NCBI GenBank assembly: GCA_902497215.1
Contig: CABVEH010000040.1
Coordinates: 1-8,427 of the forward strand
DNA: 8,427 nucleotides
Direction of reading: 5' to 3'
From: an uncultured Eggerthellaceae bacterium
Lineage (GTDB): Bacteria > Actinomycetota > Coriobacteriia > Coriobacteriales > Eggerthellaceae
In this document: piece after piece, positions 1-7,099 of the stretch
How positions within the stretch are numbered: position 1 is the stretch's first letter
Layout: each line of letters begins with the position of its first letter
Position numbers and translations under genes: made by a program
Notes under the pieces: generated by a model
Seen by the model: the letters and a program-made list of their open reading frames with translations, nothing else
Databases searched by the model: none
Told to the model about the DNA's origin: nothing

Positions 1-1547
1 ACGACTCGGGAATGCTTATAGTCGGGTTCAGGCTGTTTTCGAAGGGTGCGACGGCGGTGCGGAATGCCTACTGGTATGCCGAGGTCGAGGAGAGCGCCAT
101 TCGCCCGGTGAGGCTTGCCCTGGCCACCACCACATTCAAGAAGGAAGACTACGTAGTGCCGAACATAGAGGCCGTGAAGCGCGAGGTGCTTGGCGTAGAC
201 GAGCCCATAGCCGCAAACTTCCATATGTTCGTCGTGGACAACGGGAGCACGCTTGACGTCGATGCTCTCAGCGATGATGGCGTGACCGTGATTCCTAATG
301 CAAATGTCGGAGGAGCCGGAGGATTCGCTCGTGGCATGATGGCTGCTCTAGATAGCGAGAGCATGCCCGAAGGGTTCGATTTCACTCACGTGCTTCTGAT
401 GGACGACGACGTGAAGATGTTTCCGGAAAGCTTCAAGCGCACGTTCAACCTGCTGTCCTTGAGGCGCGACGAGTACGAAAACGCCTTCATCAACGGCGCG
501 ATGATGCAGATGCAGAAGCCAAACGTGCAGTACGAGGACGTCGCCTTCGTCATGAAGAGCGGGGCATACAGACGCATCAAGGGCTGCCTTGCAATGGACG
601 AGCTTGTGGACGTTGCCGTAAACGAGGCCATTGACGTAGAGATACCAAATGCGTACGGCGCCTGGTGGTATTCGTGCATTCCGGTGGCCGCCATAAAGGA
701 AAACGGCTTGCCGCTGCCGGTGTTCTTCCGCTGCGACGACGTGGAGTACGGCATGCGCTGCAAGCCCACGTACATGTCCATGAACGGCATATGCGTCTGG
801 CACGATGCCTTCGACGATCGCTATCGCGCGTCGGTCGATGGCTATCAGTACATGAGGAACTTCGCCATCGTGATGACGTGCAGCGCGGACGTGAACCTGA
901 CGCCTCACGTGATGCGCGCCGCCAGGATGGTCTTGCTGTTCAATAGGAATCTAGGATACGAAAACGCCGAGATGATCCTCGAGGGCCTGGAAGACTACAT
1001 GAGGGGTCCTCGGGTTATTATGGAGCCGAAGGGTGAGCGCAAGCTCAAGGAGAACAACGCCCGTTGCGAGAAGCTGATTCCTCTGGACGAGGCAATCGAT
1101 GCCGCCATTGCCGAGCATCCGGAACTCGAGGAGAGTTTGAGAGGGTTCAGGCCCAATATGAACATGCTTCGCCTTGATGTTCCCACCGTGCTTACCAAGA
1201 CGATTCGCCTGTTCCGCACGCTTCCTTACGACAAACACCTTCTGCCCGATGCACTGCTTTCCGACAAGCCGGGGACCGCATACTACGGTGCCGTTTCCTC
1301 TTTGCCAGGTTATGACCAGATAGCGCGCCGCGTTATCGTCGCATGCAGCAGGGACGGCTCGCGCGCTCACGTTCGCGTGATGGACAAGGAGCGCGAGTCG
1401 CGCATCAGGAAGCGTGTGATTGCGCTGATTGCCGATTACACGAAGAACGGCGAGAAGGTCGCTCAGGCCTACAAGGACGCCATGCCGGTCATGACGAGCG
1501 TCGAGTTCTGGAAGGACTACCTGGACAAGGCCAACAGCCAGGACTAG
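1..1547 (+). CDS. GlfT2-like galactofuranosyltransferase, 5' partial
   Basis: Family GT2 enzyme resembling GlfT2, which polymerises galactofuranose from UDP-Galf at the cytoplasmic membrane face. The frame stays open to the left edge (first full codon at base 3), so the ATG at 12 is probably internal; only the tail of the N-terminal beta-sandwich domain remains. Counting from that ATG, visible features are: start of the GT-A fold at about 33-41 (LALATTTFK), VVDNGS at 74-79, the NVGGAGGF loop at 98-105, the metal-binding DDD at 131-133, AWWYSCIP at 217-224, the acidic motif DDVEYG at 242-247, and the metal-ligand-type WH at 263-264. These match GlfT2 in order and spacing. The alpha-helical C-terminal domain is complete and ends at TAG 1545-1547. 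At least 514 residues are present; mycobacterial GlfT2 is about 640. It uses AGG and ATA codons more freely than the two plus-strand genes at 4765-6941. Family call is strong; the exact sugar is inferred. Confidence 0.88.
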   Translation, partial: DSGMLIVGFRLFSKGATAVRNAYWYAEVEESAIRPVRLALATTTFKKEDYVVPNIEAVKREVLGVDEPIAANFHMFVVDNGSTLDVDALSDDGVTVIPNANVGGAGGFARGMMAALDSESMPEGFDFTHVLLMDDDVKMFPESFKRTFNLLSLRRDEYENAFINGAMMQMQKPNVQYEDVAFVMKSGAYRRIKGCLAMDELVDVAVNEAIDVEIPNAYGAWWYSCIPVAAIKENGLPLPVFFRCDDVEYGMRCKPTYMSMNGICVWHDAFDDRYRASVDGYQYMRNFAIVMTCSADVNLTPHVMRAARMVLLFNRNLGYENAEMILEGLEDYMRGPRVIMEPKGERKLKENNARCEKLIPLDEAIDAAIAEHPELEESLRGFRPNMNMLRLDVPTVLTKTIRLFRTLPYDKHLLPDALLSDKPGTAYYGAVSSLPGYDQIARRVIVACSRDGSRAHVRVMDKERESRIRKRVIALIADYTKNGEKVAQAYKDAMPVMTSVEFWKDYLDKANSQD

Positions 1548-3428
1548 TTACTGCTTCTTTCCCGCCACCAGCTTGCGGTATACGTATGCCATGACCTCGC
1601 GGCGGCGCGTGCGGTCGGGGAAAAGCTTCTGATAAACGGGATACAGTTGCTCCCACAGGTCGTTGGGGATTCCGCGCTTTAGGATTCCAGCCAAGCCCCC
1701 GCCTTTTCCCTGGGAAAGCATGCGGTCGAGCGCTTCCTCGTAGTACGGGGTTTTCCTCGACTCCTCCCAGAATGCGTCCGCCATGTCGGAGGACGGGTCC
1801 TTCCAGGGCTTTTCAGGTCCCGCGTAATGGATGATGGCGGGATGTTTTCGCGCCTCCAGGTATTCGTCGCGCATCCACTTCGGCGCGCGGGCGATGATGT
1901 CCTTGACGCGTATCCCGCGCCAGTCCGTCATCACGTTCCATTCCATCGGGACGTACTTCACGCATCCCTGCGCGATGAAGTTCAAAACGTCCTGGTCGAG
2001 CAGCTTCCATTCCTTCGACGTGGCGAAGTCGAAGATGTCGGAGATGTCGAACGTCTTGCGGAATTCGTCCAGGTTGAACAGGATCGTTCCCGCCTGGAAG
2101 TAGCCGTATGGGTCGCTGATGCCGAGCACGTCATCCACGTAGCCCTTCATCTGCGGGTTGTAGCCGTTGTACAGGCCGGCGGTGTCGGCGTCGCGCACCG
2201 CGCCAAGCAGGTAGTCATCTATGTCGGTGTCGAACAGCTCCGCGATGTCGCGGCATGCGATCATGTCGGAATCCAGGTACAGCACCTTGTTCCAGTCCTT
2301 GAGCACGTCCTGCATCAGCAGCCTGTAGTAGGTCTCTATCTGAAAATGCCCGTGCAGGTCAAGCGCATCGGCATAGTCGCGCATCAGGGGGCTGACGTCG
2401 TAGAAGCGAAGCGAGACGTTCTTCTGCTCTATCTGCTGCTTCAGCAGCACTTGGTTGGATGCCTTGATGTCGCGCGTCAGCACGATGATGTCGTATTCGC
2501 GTTCGGGCGACGACGTGTCCTTGACGGATTGCAGAAGGGCCGACAAGTAGGGGACATAATAGTCGTCGGATGCCAGAACGAGTGTCACCGCGTTTGCCCC
2601 GAATGCGGGCCTGATTTCAGCCGGCTTGCTCGCATCTTCGAAGAAGACTCGCTGCAGCTCCTTCACCGGCGCCCCTTTCGATTCGAGATAGGTGATGTAA
2701 ACCCCCGTCAAGCGCTCGGCAAGATAGCCGCTTACGCGGTACTGCGCCGCGTCGTATGACGAGTAGTCCGCCCGCTTTTCGTGTTCCTGCAGCACGCCAA
2801 ACACCCATTCGCAGTAATCGTCGAAGACAGGGCGGTGCATGATGAACGTGTTGCAGAAGTAACCGGAGCGCGATGCCATGTATTCGTCGTAGGCGGGAAT
2901 CATGGCGGGGGATACCTCCTCGACGATCTTCCTGAGCAGGCGAAGGTCGTCGGGGTTGTTCTGCCAGGATTCGTTCCATTGCTGCTCCATGGTGGGGTTT
3001 CCGACGAAGGCCCCTCGTTCGGAGGTGATGACGTCGTAGCCCTTCACGGCTTCCGCGATGGCCTCGTCGGTCAGGTTGAGCTCATTGAGCGTGTTTTCAT
3101 CGAGGCGGTCGAAGATCGCCTCTCCGAAATAGTTGGTTTTGAAACGCTCCGGCGAAAACGAAAGGTAGCGCCTGTAGTGGAGCAGCCCGACGTAGTCGGC
3201 GTCTTCCTCGGGCAGGTTCTTCCAGGCCCAGTAAAGGGCGGTCATCTCGCAGTACATTGCGTTTTTGTATGAGATGTTGCCGCCTTCGTCGTCGTGCAGC
3301 ATTCCACCGAAGCGTTTCTGGGCACATGCGGATCCGACCTGGATTGGAGCCAGCGATTCGAGTTCGGGAACGAAGACGTCTTCATTGTGGCATGCCACGA
3401 GTATCTTCACTGTGGGAATGGCGGTCAT
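1548..3428 (-). CDS. DUF4422-GT8 fusion glycosyltransferase
   Basis: A 626-residue protein with two glycosyltransferase-type domains. Residues about 6-265 are DUF4422, seen in capsule and O-antigen loci, with VACHNE at 11-16, GLLHYRRYL at 81-89, a GYFCNTFIMHRPVFDDYCEW block at 189-208 and GYLAERL at 234-240. Residues about 281-560 are GT8 (LgtC-like, retaining, using UDP-hexose): metal-binding DSD at 386-388, FQAGTILFNL at 444-453, DQDVLN at 478-483, and HYAGPEKPW at 534-542, the usual HxGxxKPW motif. A basic C-terminal tail follows. No signal peptide or membrane segment is seen, so it is likely cytosolic or membrane-associated. The ATG start is supported by AGGAGG (3439-3434) five bases upstream. 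The start overlaps the stop of the upstream WecA/TagO-like gene (ATGA), so the two are probably translationally coupled. It likely decorates the polymer; the sugar cannot be read from sequence. Confidence 0.9.
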   Translation of the reverse strand: MTAIPTVKILVACHNEDVFVPELESLAPIQVGSACAQKRFGGMLHDDEGGNISYKNAMYCEMTALYWAWKNLPEEDADYVGLLHYRRYLSFSPERFKTNYFGEAIFDRLDENTLNELNLTDEAIAEAVKGYDVITSERGAFVGNPTMEQQWNESWQNNPDDLRLLRKIVEEVSPAMIPAYDEYMASRSGYFCNTFIMHRPVFDDYCEWVFGVLQEHEKRADYSSYDAAQYRVSGYLAERLTGVYITYLESKGAPVKELQRVFFEDASKPAEIRPAFGANAVTLVLASDDYYVPYLSALLQSVKDTSSPEREYDIIVLTRDIKASNQVLLKQQIEQKNVSLRFYDVSPLMRDYADALDLHGHFQIETYYRLLMQDVLKDWNKVLYLDSDMIACRDIAELFDTDIDDYLLGAVRDADTAGLYNGYNPQMKGYVDDVLGISDPYGYFQAGTILFNLDEFRKTFDISDIFDFATSKEWKLLDQDVLNFIAQGCVKYVPMEWNVMTDWRGIRVKDIIARAPKWMRDEYLEARKHPAIIHYAGPEKPWKDPSSDMADAFWEESRKTPYYEEALDRMLSQGKGGGLAGILKRGIPNDLWEQLYPVYQKLFPDRTRRREVMAYVYRKLVAGKKQ

Positions 3429-4687
3429 CGAGGCCTCCTGTTTATGTTATGGCTGTGGGAGCCTTCATGGCTGTTGTTTGCAGGGACGCGGCGCTCGCGT
3501 GGGAGGTTCGCAGAACGGCTTGCGCCCGATTCGCGTTCCCGCCGCCTCATGACCTCGGCGTCTTCCTCTTCCTGGCGCTGCTGCTTGCTCTTGCGCGGGT
3601 TGTAGTAGTGTTTCAGCACGGGGTCGAGCAGGCGCAGCTTGTAGATGGCAATGCCGGTGATCACCGCGGCGAGCACGATGGCAACCACGCGGGCCATTCC
3701 GTCCGATTCCGCCAGCACGATTCCGCACACCGCAAGCATTGCCGTCCATGCCCACATGATGAACACGGTGAATTCCTGGGTGTATCCCGCGGCCAGAAGG
3801 CGGTGGTGGATGTGGCCCTTGTCGGGCGCGTCGATGGGTTGATGCGCCCGTGTGCGGCGTATGATCGCTGCCGCTGTGTCCATTATGGGCACGCCTGCTG
3901 CCAGAATAGGCACGAGCAGCGAGATTATCAGCGTCGATCGGGCCACGGCCAGCAGAGACACTATGCCCAGCGAAAGCCCCAGCAGAAGCGACCCCGAGTC
4001 GCCCATGAATATGGATGCGGGATGGTGGTTGAACTTCAGGAAGCCGAGGCATATGCCCACGATGATCACGCAGAGTATCGCCGAACCGGCGCGGCCTGCG
4101 AATATCGCGAACACGAATATGGTTCCGGCTGATATTGCGCATATGCCTGACGCCAAGCCATCCAGCCCGTCGATCAGGTTGATTATGTTCGCGAAGCACA
4201 CAAGATAGATGACGGTTATGGGGTAGGCCATCCATCCGAACTCGATGAAGCCGCCTTCCACGAACGGGTTCTGTATGTTCTGCAGCAGAAGTCCCGAGCT
4301 CGACACGATGGCTGCGGCGATGATCTGGCCCAACAGCTTGTATCGGGCGCGTAGGCCCGAGATGTCGTCGATCACGCCCACGATGAACATGAACGCGATG
4401 CCAAGTGCGACAAGCGTGAAGTCGACGCGGCCGCTGGCCGAGGACGAGAACGGGTTCACCCAGCCGAAGAACAGCACGCCTATGTCGATGACGATGACGC
4501 TTGCGACGATTCCGACGAACATCGCGACTCCGCCCATGCGCGGAATGGGCTTGGTGTTCACGCGTCGCTTGTCGGGATAGTCGATGGCGTCGCAGGCGAC
4601 TGCGATCTTGCGTGCAAGGGGGGTGGCCGCGATGGTGGAGGCTATGGCCACCAACAGCACGATGCCGCATTCGATCCATTCAAGCAA
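3425..4687 (-). CDS. WecA/TagO-type undecaprenyl-phosphate sugar-1-phosphate transferase
   Basis: MraY/WecA/TagO family membrane enzyme. It transfers a sugar-1-phosphate, usually GlcNAc-1-P, from its UDP donor to undecaprenyl phosphate and so starts a lipid-linked glycopolymer. The 420-residue product has about ten or eleven hydrophobic segments over residues 5-350. Family motifs are all present: PRMGG at 49-53, the Mg-binding DD at 107-108 (VGVIDDISGL), NIINLIDGLDGLA at 167-179, GDSGSL at 229-234, and the cytoplasmic His motif HIHHRLL at 292-298, which favours WecA/TagO over MraY. After about residue 360 comes a 60-residue Arg/Glu/His/Asn-rich tail, probably cytosolic and disordered. The start is TTG: an in-frame TGA lies two codons upstream and no ATG is in frame nearby. 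A GGGGG run (4703-4699) 11 bases upstream may be the ribosome site. First gene of a two-gene minus-strand operon. Start confidence is lower than function confidence. Confidence 0.93.
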   Translation of the reverse strand: MLEWIECGIVLLVAIASTIAATPLARKIAVACDAIDYPDKRRVNTKPIPRMGGVAMFVGIVASVIVIDIGVLFFGWVNPFSSSASGRVDFTLVALGIAFMFIVGVIDDISGLRARYKLLGQIIAAAIVSSSGLLLQNIQNPFVEGGFIEFGWMAYPITVIYLVCFANIINLIDGLDGLASGICAISAGTIFVFAIFAGRAGSAILCVIIVGICLGFLKFNHHPASIFMGDSGSLLLGLSLGIVSLLAVARSTLIISLLVPILAAGVPIMDTAAAIIRRTRAHQPIDAPDKGHIHHRLLAAGYTQEFTVFIMWAWTAMLAVCGIVLAESDGMARVVAIVLAAVITGIAIYKLRLLDPVLKHYYNPRKSKQQRQEEEDAEVMRRRERESGASRSANLPRERRVPANNSHEGSHSHNINRRPR

Positions 4688-4698
4688 GAATCAGCAAG

Positions 4699-4737
4699 CC
4701 CCCAAGGTCGTCCGTCAGAAACGCACCAGCAATTATA
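4699..4737 (-). promoter_or_regulatory. Promoter and leader of the WecA/TagO-like operon
   Basis: On the minus strand there is a perfect TATAAT at 4737-4732. Transcription would begin near 4725, giving a leader of about 38 bases that contains the GGGGG ribosome-site candidate at 4703-4699. No good -35 hexamer is seen 16-18 bases upstream, so the call rests on the -10 box and position. Confidence 0.5.
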
Positions 4738-4749
4738 CCGCGCGTGTGA

Positions 4750-4758
4750 TGCTAGAAT
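4750..4758 (+). promoter_or_regulatory. Extended -10 promoter for the GT2 gene, likely leaderless
   Basis: TGCTAGAAT forms an extended -10 element (TG, one base, then TAGAAT at 4753-4758). Six bases separate it from the ATG at 4765, so the expected transcription start falls on the A of the ATG. No Shine-Dalgarno sequence precedes that ATG. This fits a leaderless mRNA, common in Actinobacteria. No convincing -35 box. Confidence 0.5.
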
Positions 4759-4764
4759 CTCAGT

Positions 4765-5745
4765 ATGGAAAAACTTGCCATCGTCATAGTCACCTACAAG
4801 CGCCAGCAGCTATTGGACCAGCTGCTTGACTCGCTGCTGTACCTGCAGGATGCGCCTTGGCGTGTCATCGTCGTTGATAACGAGAACTCCGCCGATACGT
4901 CGAACATCGTCGAGCTGCATCGCCGTCTGGTTGATGAGGGTCTCACGGCCGTGTCGTGGCCTGAAGGTGCGGATGCGTTCGTCTACGTGCCCATGGCTGA
5001 AAACACGGGCGGCGCGGGCGGCTTCGCCGAGGGCGTCCGGCAGGCCTACCGCCTAGGCGCCGAATGGTTCTGGCTGATGGACGACGACGTCACTGTGATG
5101 CCCGACGCCATCGCCAAGCTTTCGAAGTGGGCCGGCCCCTTCGACGTGGTGCAGGGCTCGCGCCTCGACTACGACGGCGGCCCGTTCTACTGGCAATACC
5201 GGTTCATCGAGCCGTTGGGAATGTACAACCCGCTGGCGCCTTCCGGCTTCGACGGGTCGGGGTACAAGCCCACGAACACCATGTGTTTCGAAGGCGGCCT
5301 TTTCAGCTGCGGCATCGTCGAGAAGCTTGGCCCCCCTGATGCGCGCTTCTTCATCTATTGGGACGACTGCGTCTATGGGTACCTTGCCAGCAAGGTTGGC
5401 GAGTCGGCCGTCGTGCAGGACGTTATCCTGCAACGGACGCGCGACATCCATCACTGGGAGGTCAGCGGCGTGCGGCAGCTGAACGGCTCGTCGAACATGA
5501 CGCGCCGGCACGTAATGCGCAACCGCGGGCACATGGCCCATTACATGCAGCTGCAGGGCGACTACAACCCGTTGCTGTTCGGGCTTGGCACCGCGGCATG
5601 CGCGGCCAAGGAAGTCATACGCCTCGTTGCCGTCGACCGTGGGGATTTGAAGGAGGGCGCGCTTGCCCTCTTCGACGGATGGCGCGAGGCGCGTAGAATC
5701 ATGGCCGACGAAAGCTGGAAGCCGGTCACCCCGGACGATTTGTAA
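4765..5745 (+). CDS. GT2 glycosyltransferase, GlfT1/rhamnosyltransferase-like
   Basis: A 326-residue single-domain GT-A enzyme, about the size of GlfT1 (roughly 300), which adds the first galactofuranose units to a lipid-linked acceptor. Seen: IVIVTYKR at 6-13, VVDNEN at 36-41, NTGGAGGFAEG at 80-90, WLMDDDVTVMP at 103-113 with metal-binding DDD at 106-108, FFIYWDD at 195-201, and HHW at 229-231. The GGAGGF and DDD blocks closely resemble those of the GlfT2-like protein at the left edge, so the two are paralogues. The Glu that follows the second acidic pair in that protein (DDVEYG) is Val here (DDCVYG), which suggests a different acceptor or donor. No membrane segment; likely cytosolic or peripheral. 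ATG 4765 is chosen because it abuts an extended -10 element. The next gene follows after 11 bases, so both are probably cotranscribed. Sugar specificity is not readable. Confidence 0.88.
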   Translation: MEKLAIVIVTYKRQQLLDQLLDSLLYLQDAPWRVIVVDNENSADTSNIVELHRRLVDEGLTAVSWPEGADAFVYVPMAENTGGAGGFAEGVRQAYRLGAEWFWLMDDDVTVMPDAIAKLSKWAGPFDVVQGSRLDYDGGPFYWQYRFIEPLGMYNPLAPSGFDGSGYKPTNTMCFEGGLFSCGIVEKLGPPDARFFIYWDDCVYGYLASKVGESAVVQDVILQRTRDIHHWEVSGVRQLNGSSNMTRRHVMRNRGHMAHYMQLQGDYNPLLFGLGTAACAAKEVIRLVAVDRGDLKEGALALFDGWREARRIMADESWKPVTPDDL

Positions 5746-5756
5746 CTAGGAACCAT

Positions 5757-6941
5757 ATGCCAACGTATAGGACAACGAATGCTGCAGGCCGCAACGCGCA
5801 CGCGGCCGTCAACGCCCGGCCTCCGCGTTCCAAGGCGCCCTACATAGCAGCCGTCGTCATCGTGGTGGCGGTAATCGCGGCCGCGGCCGCCGTTATGGCG
5901 CTCGCGTTCGGCAACGGAAGCGGTTCTGGGACTGAGCAGGCCAGCGGCCAGGCCGAACCCATGGCCAGCACGACGTTCTCCGAGGCGCTTCCCGCGGAAA
6001 CCGTCGTCGCTGCAGACGACGTAGTCATGACCATCGCGGGCGACCGCGACACCTACGTCCTGAAGGGCGAGGAATACATCGAGGCGGGGTGCCATGCGGT
6101 CGACCCCGACGCGGGCGACATCACCTCGTCGATCGAGACCACCGGCACGGTGAACTCCAACGCGCTGGGCGACTACGAGGTGACCTACACCGCCACCACC
6201 GCCGACGGCGCGAAGGCGCAGGCCAAGCGCAACGTCCATGTGGTCAACTCGTTCGATGCGCCCGCGCAGGACATTCCGGTGTTGATGTACCACTACGTGT
6301 ATTCCGCCGACGACGTGCCGGCCGACATGAACAACAACTATATCCTTGACACGAAGCTGGCCGAGCAGTGCGCCTACCTGCGCGACAACGACTTCTACTT
6401 CCCGTCGCATCAGGAGCTGCGCGCATGGGTGGACGGCACCCACAGCCTGCCGGCGAAGAGCGTTATCCTCACGTTCGACGACGGCGAGGCGGGCTTCCTG
6501 AAGCATGGCATTCCCGTGCTCGAGGAGTACGAGGTGCCGGCTACTTCGTTCGTGGTCGCAAAGGACGCTGCCCAGAACGTGGTCGACTACGCCAGCCCGT
6601 TCGTGCAGTTCGAGTCGCATTCCTACGACATGCACCGCGCTGGTAGCAACGTTGGGAAGGGCGGCGTCATTCACGCGCTTTCTCAGCAGGAGATCTACGA
6701 CGACATCATGGCGTCGAACGAGGTGACCGGAGGCGATGGCGCCGTGGCCATGGCATACCCCTTCGGGGACAACAACGAGGCCGCCTGGGCGGCGCTAGAC
6801 GATGCCGGAGTGCTTTGCGCGTACACCGTGAAGAACGACCGGGTCCATGTCGGCGACAACCCCATGGCGCTCAACCGCGTGCGGCTTTCGGGGGAGTACA
6901 GCCTCGACAGCTTTGTGGGCCTTGTGGAGCCGTCCGTGTAA
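5757..6941 (+). CDS. Membrane-anchored polysaccharide deacetylase (CE4) with DUF5011 domain
   Basis: A 394-residue protein predicted to act outside the membrane. A basic N-terminal tail (1-28) precedes one hydrophobic helix (about 29-51), with no lipobox, so it is probably an N-in signal anchor. A Gly/Ser/Ala-rich linker leads to an Ig-like DUF5011 domain at about 92-163 (paired Y, EAG, DPDAGDIT, DYEVTYTATT), often used for wall or sugar binding. The NodB-type CE4 domain covers about 172-392: PVLMYHYV at 174-181, the catalytic and metal-binding TFDDG at 239-243, the His motif SHSYDMH at 287-293, and YPFG at 334-337. Such enzymes remove N-acetyl groups from GlcNAc polymers or peptidoglycan, often protecting against lysozyme. 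The His motif resembles the PgaB/IcaB-like subgroup rather than HxxxHP peptidoglycan deacetylases. AGGA at 5748-5751 sits five bases before the ATG. It lies 11 bases after the GT2 gene, suggesting one operon. Substrate is unproven. Confidence 0.9.
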   Translation: MPTYRTTNAAGRNAHAAVNARPPRSKAPYIAAVVIVVAVIAAAAAVMALAFGNGSGSGTEQASGQAEPMASTTFSEALPAETVVAADDVVMTIAGDRDTYVLKGEEYIEAGCHAVDPDAGDITSSIETTGTVNSNALGDYEVTYTATTADGAKAQAKRNVHVVNSFDAPAQDIPVLMYHYVYSADDVPADMNNNYILDTKLAEQCAYLRDNDFYFPSHQELRAWVDGTHSLPAKSVILTFDDGEAGFLKHGIPVLEEYEVPATSFVVAKDAAQNVVDYASPFVQFESHSYDMHRAGSNVGKGGVIHALSQQEIYDDIMASNEVTGGDGAVAMAYPFGDNNEAAWAALDDAGVLCAYTVKNDRVHVGDNPMALNRVRLSGEYSLDSFVGLVEPSV

Positions 6942-6965
6942 ATTGCCATTGAACCGGTTGGGTAA

Positions 6966-6995
6966 TTGCCCTGACGTGGACAAGCTTGCTATACT
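6966..6995 (+). promoter_or_regulatory. Extended -10 promoter for the LCP gene
   Basis: TTGCCC at 6966-6971 (four of six matches to the -35 consensus), an 18-base spacer, then TGCTATACT with the -10 hexamer at 6990-6995. Transcription would start near 7002 and leave a leader of about 98 bases. The element closely resembles the TGCTAGAAT in front of the GT2 gene. No intrinsic terminator is visible between the deacetylase gene and this promoter. Confidence 0.55.
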
Positions 6996-7030
6996 TTACT
7001 GCTTGAATACGGATTAACGGCAAGCGCATT

Positions 7031-7084
7031 ATGAAAACCCAAACCTGCGTCTTCAGGCAAGGCGAGGAGAGTCGCACTGGCTAG
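7031..7084 (+). CDS. Possible 17-codon leader ORF upstream of the LCP gene
   Basis: An ATG at 7031 opens a 17-residue frame (MKTQTCVFRQGEESRTG) that ends at TAG 7082-7084. It is in the same frame as the LCP gene, and its stop overlaps the ribosome site of that gene (AGAGGGGA, 7083-7090). No strong Shine-Dalgarno sequence precedes it. It could be a translated leader peptide coupled to the LCP gene, or chance. Two short hairpins lie inside it: CCTG/CAGG (7044-7057) and GCGA/TCGC (7062-7075), the latter with GGAGAG in its loop. Confidence 0.2.
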   Translation: MKTQTCVFRQGEESRTG

Positions 7085-7099
7085 AGGGGAAACGGTTCA

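Noticed and set aside
12..1547. Horizontal transfer of the GlfT2-like gene because of AGG/ATA codon use
   Set aside because: AGA/AGG codons also occur in the LCP gene, and no mobile element or repeat flanks the gene; the bias alone is too weak.
1827..2759. 310-codon plus-strand ORF opposite the DUF4422-GT8 gene
   Set aside because: Antisense shadow of a well-supported gene; composition dominated by Val/His/Arg/Asp and no family motif.
3257..4132. 291-codon plus-strand ORF, and a 404-codon minus-strand ORF at 3465-4679, over the WecA/TagO-like gene
   Set aside because: Both overlap the gene that has all MraY/WecA motifs; their products are Arg/His-rich and lack the hydrophobic segments expected of any plausible product.
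5562..6674. Long minus-strand ORF (370 codons) opposite the deacetylase gene
   Set aside because: It lies antisense to a gene with clear CE4 and DUF5011 motifs; its product is His/Arg/Val-rich with no recognisable domain, as expected of a shadow frame in GC-rich DNA.
6942..6999. Intrinsic terminator after the deacetylase gene
   Set aside because: The AACCGGTT palindrome (6952-6959) is too short and is not followed by a T-run; the nearby AATTGCC direct repeat (6941-6947, 6964-6970) does not form a stem.
7002..7099. Known riboswitch (cyclic di-GMP, cyclic di-AMP, cobalamin) in the LCP leader
   Set aside because: The conserved cores of these classes, as I remember them, do not appear; only short generic stems are present.
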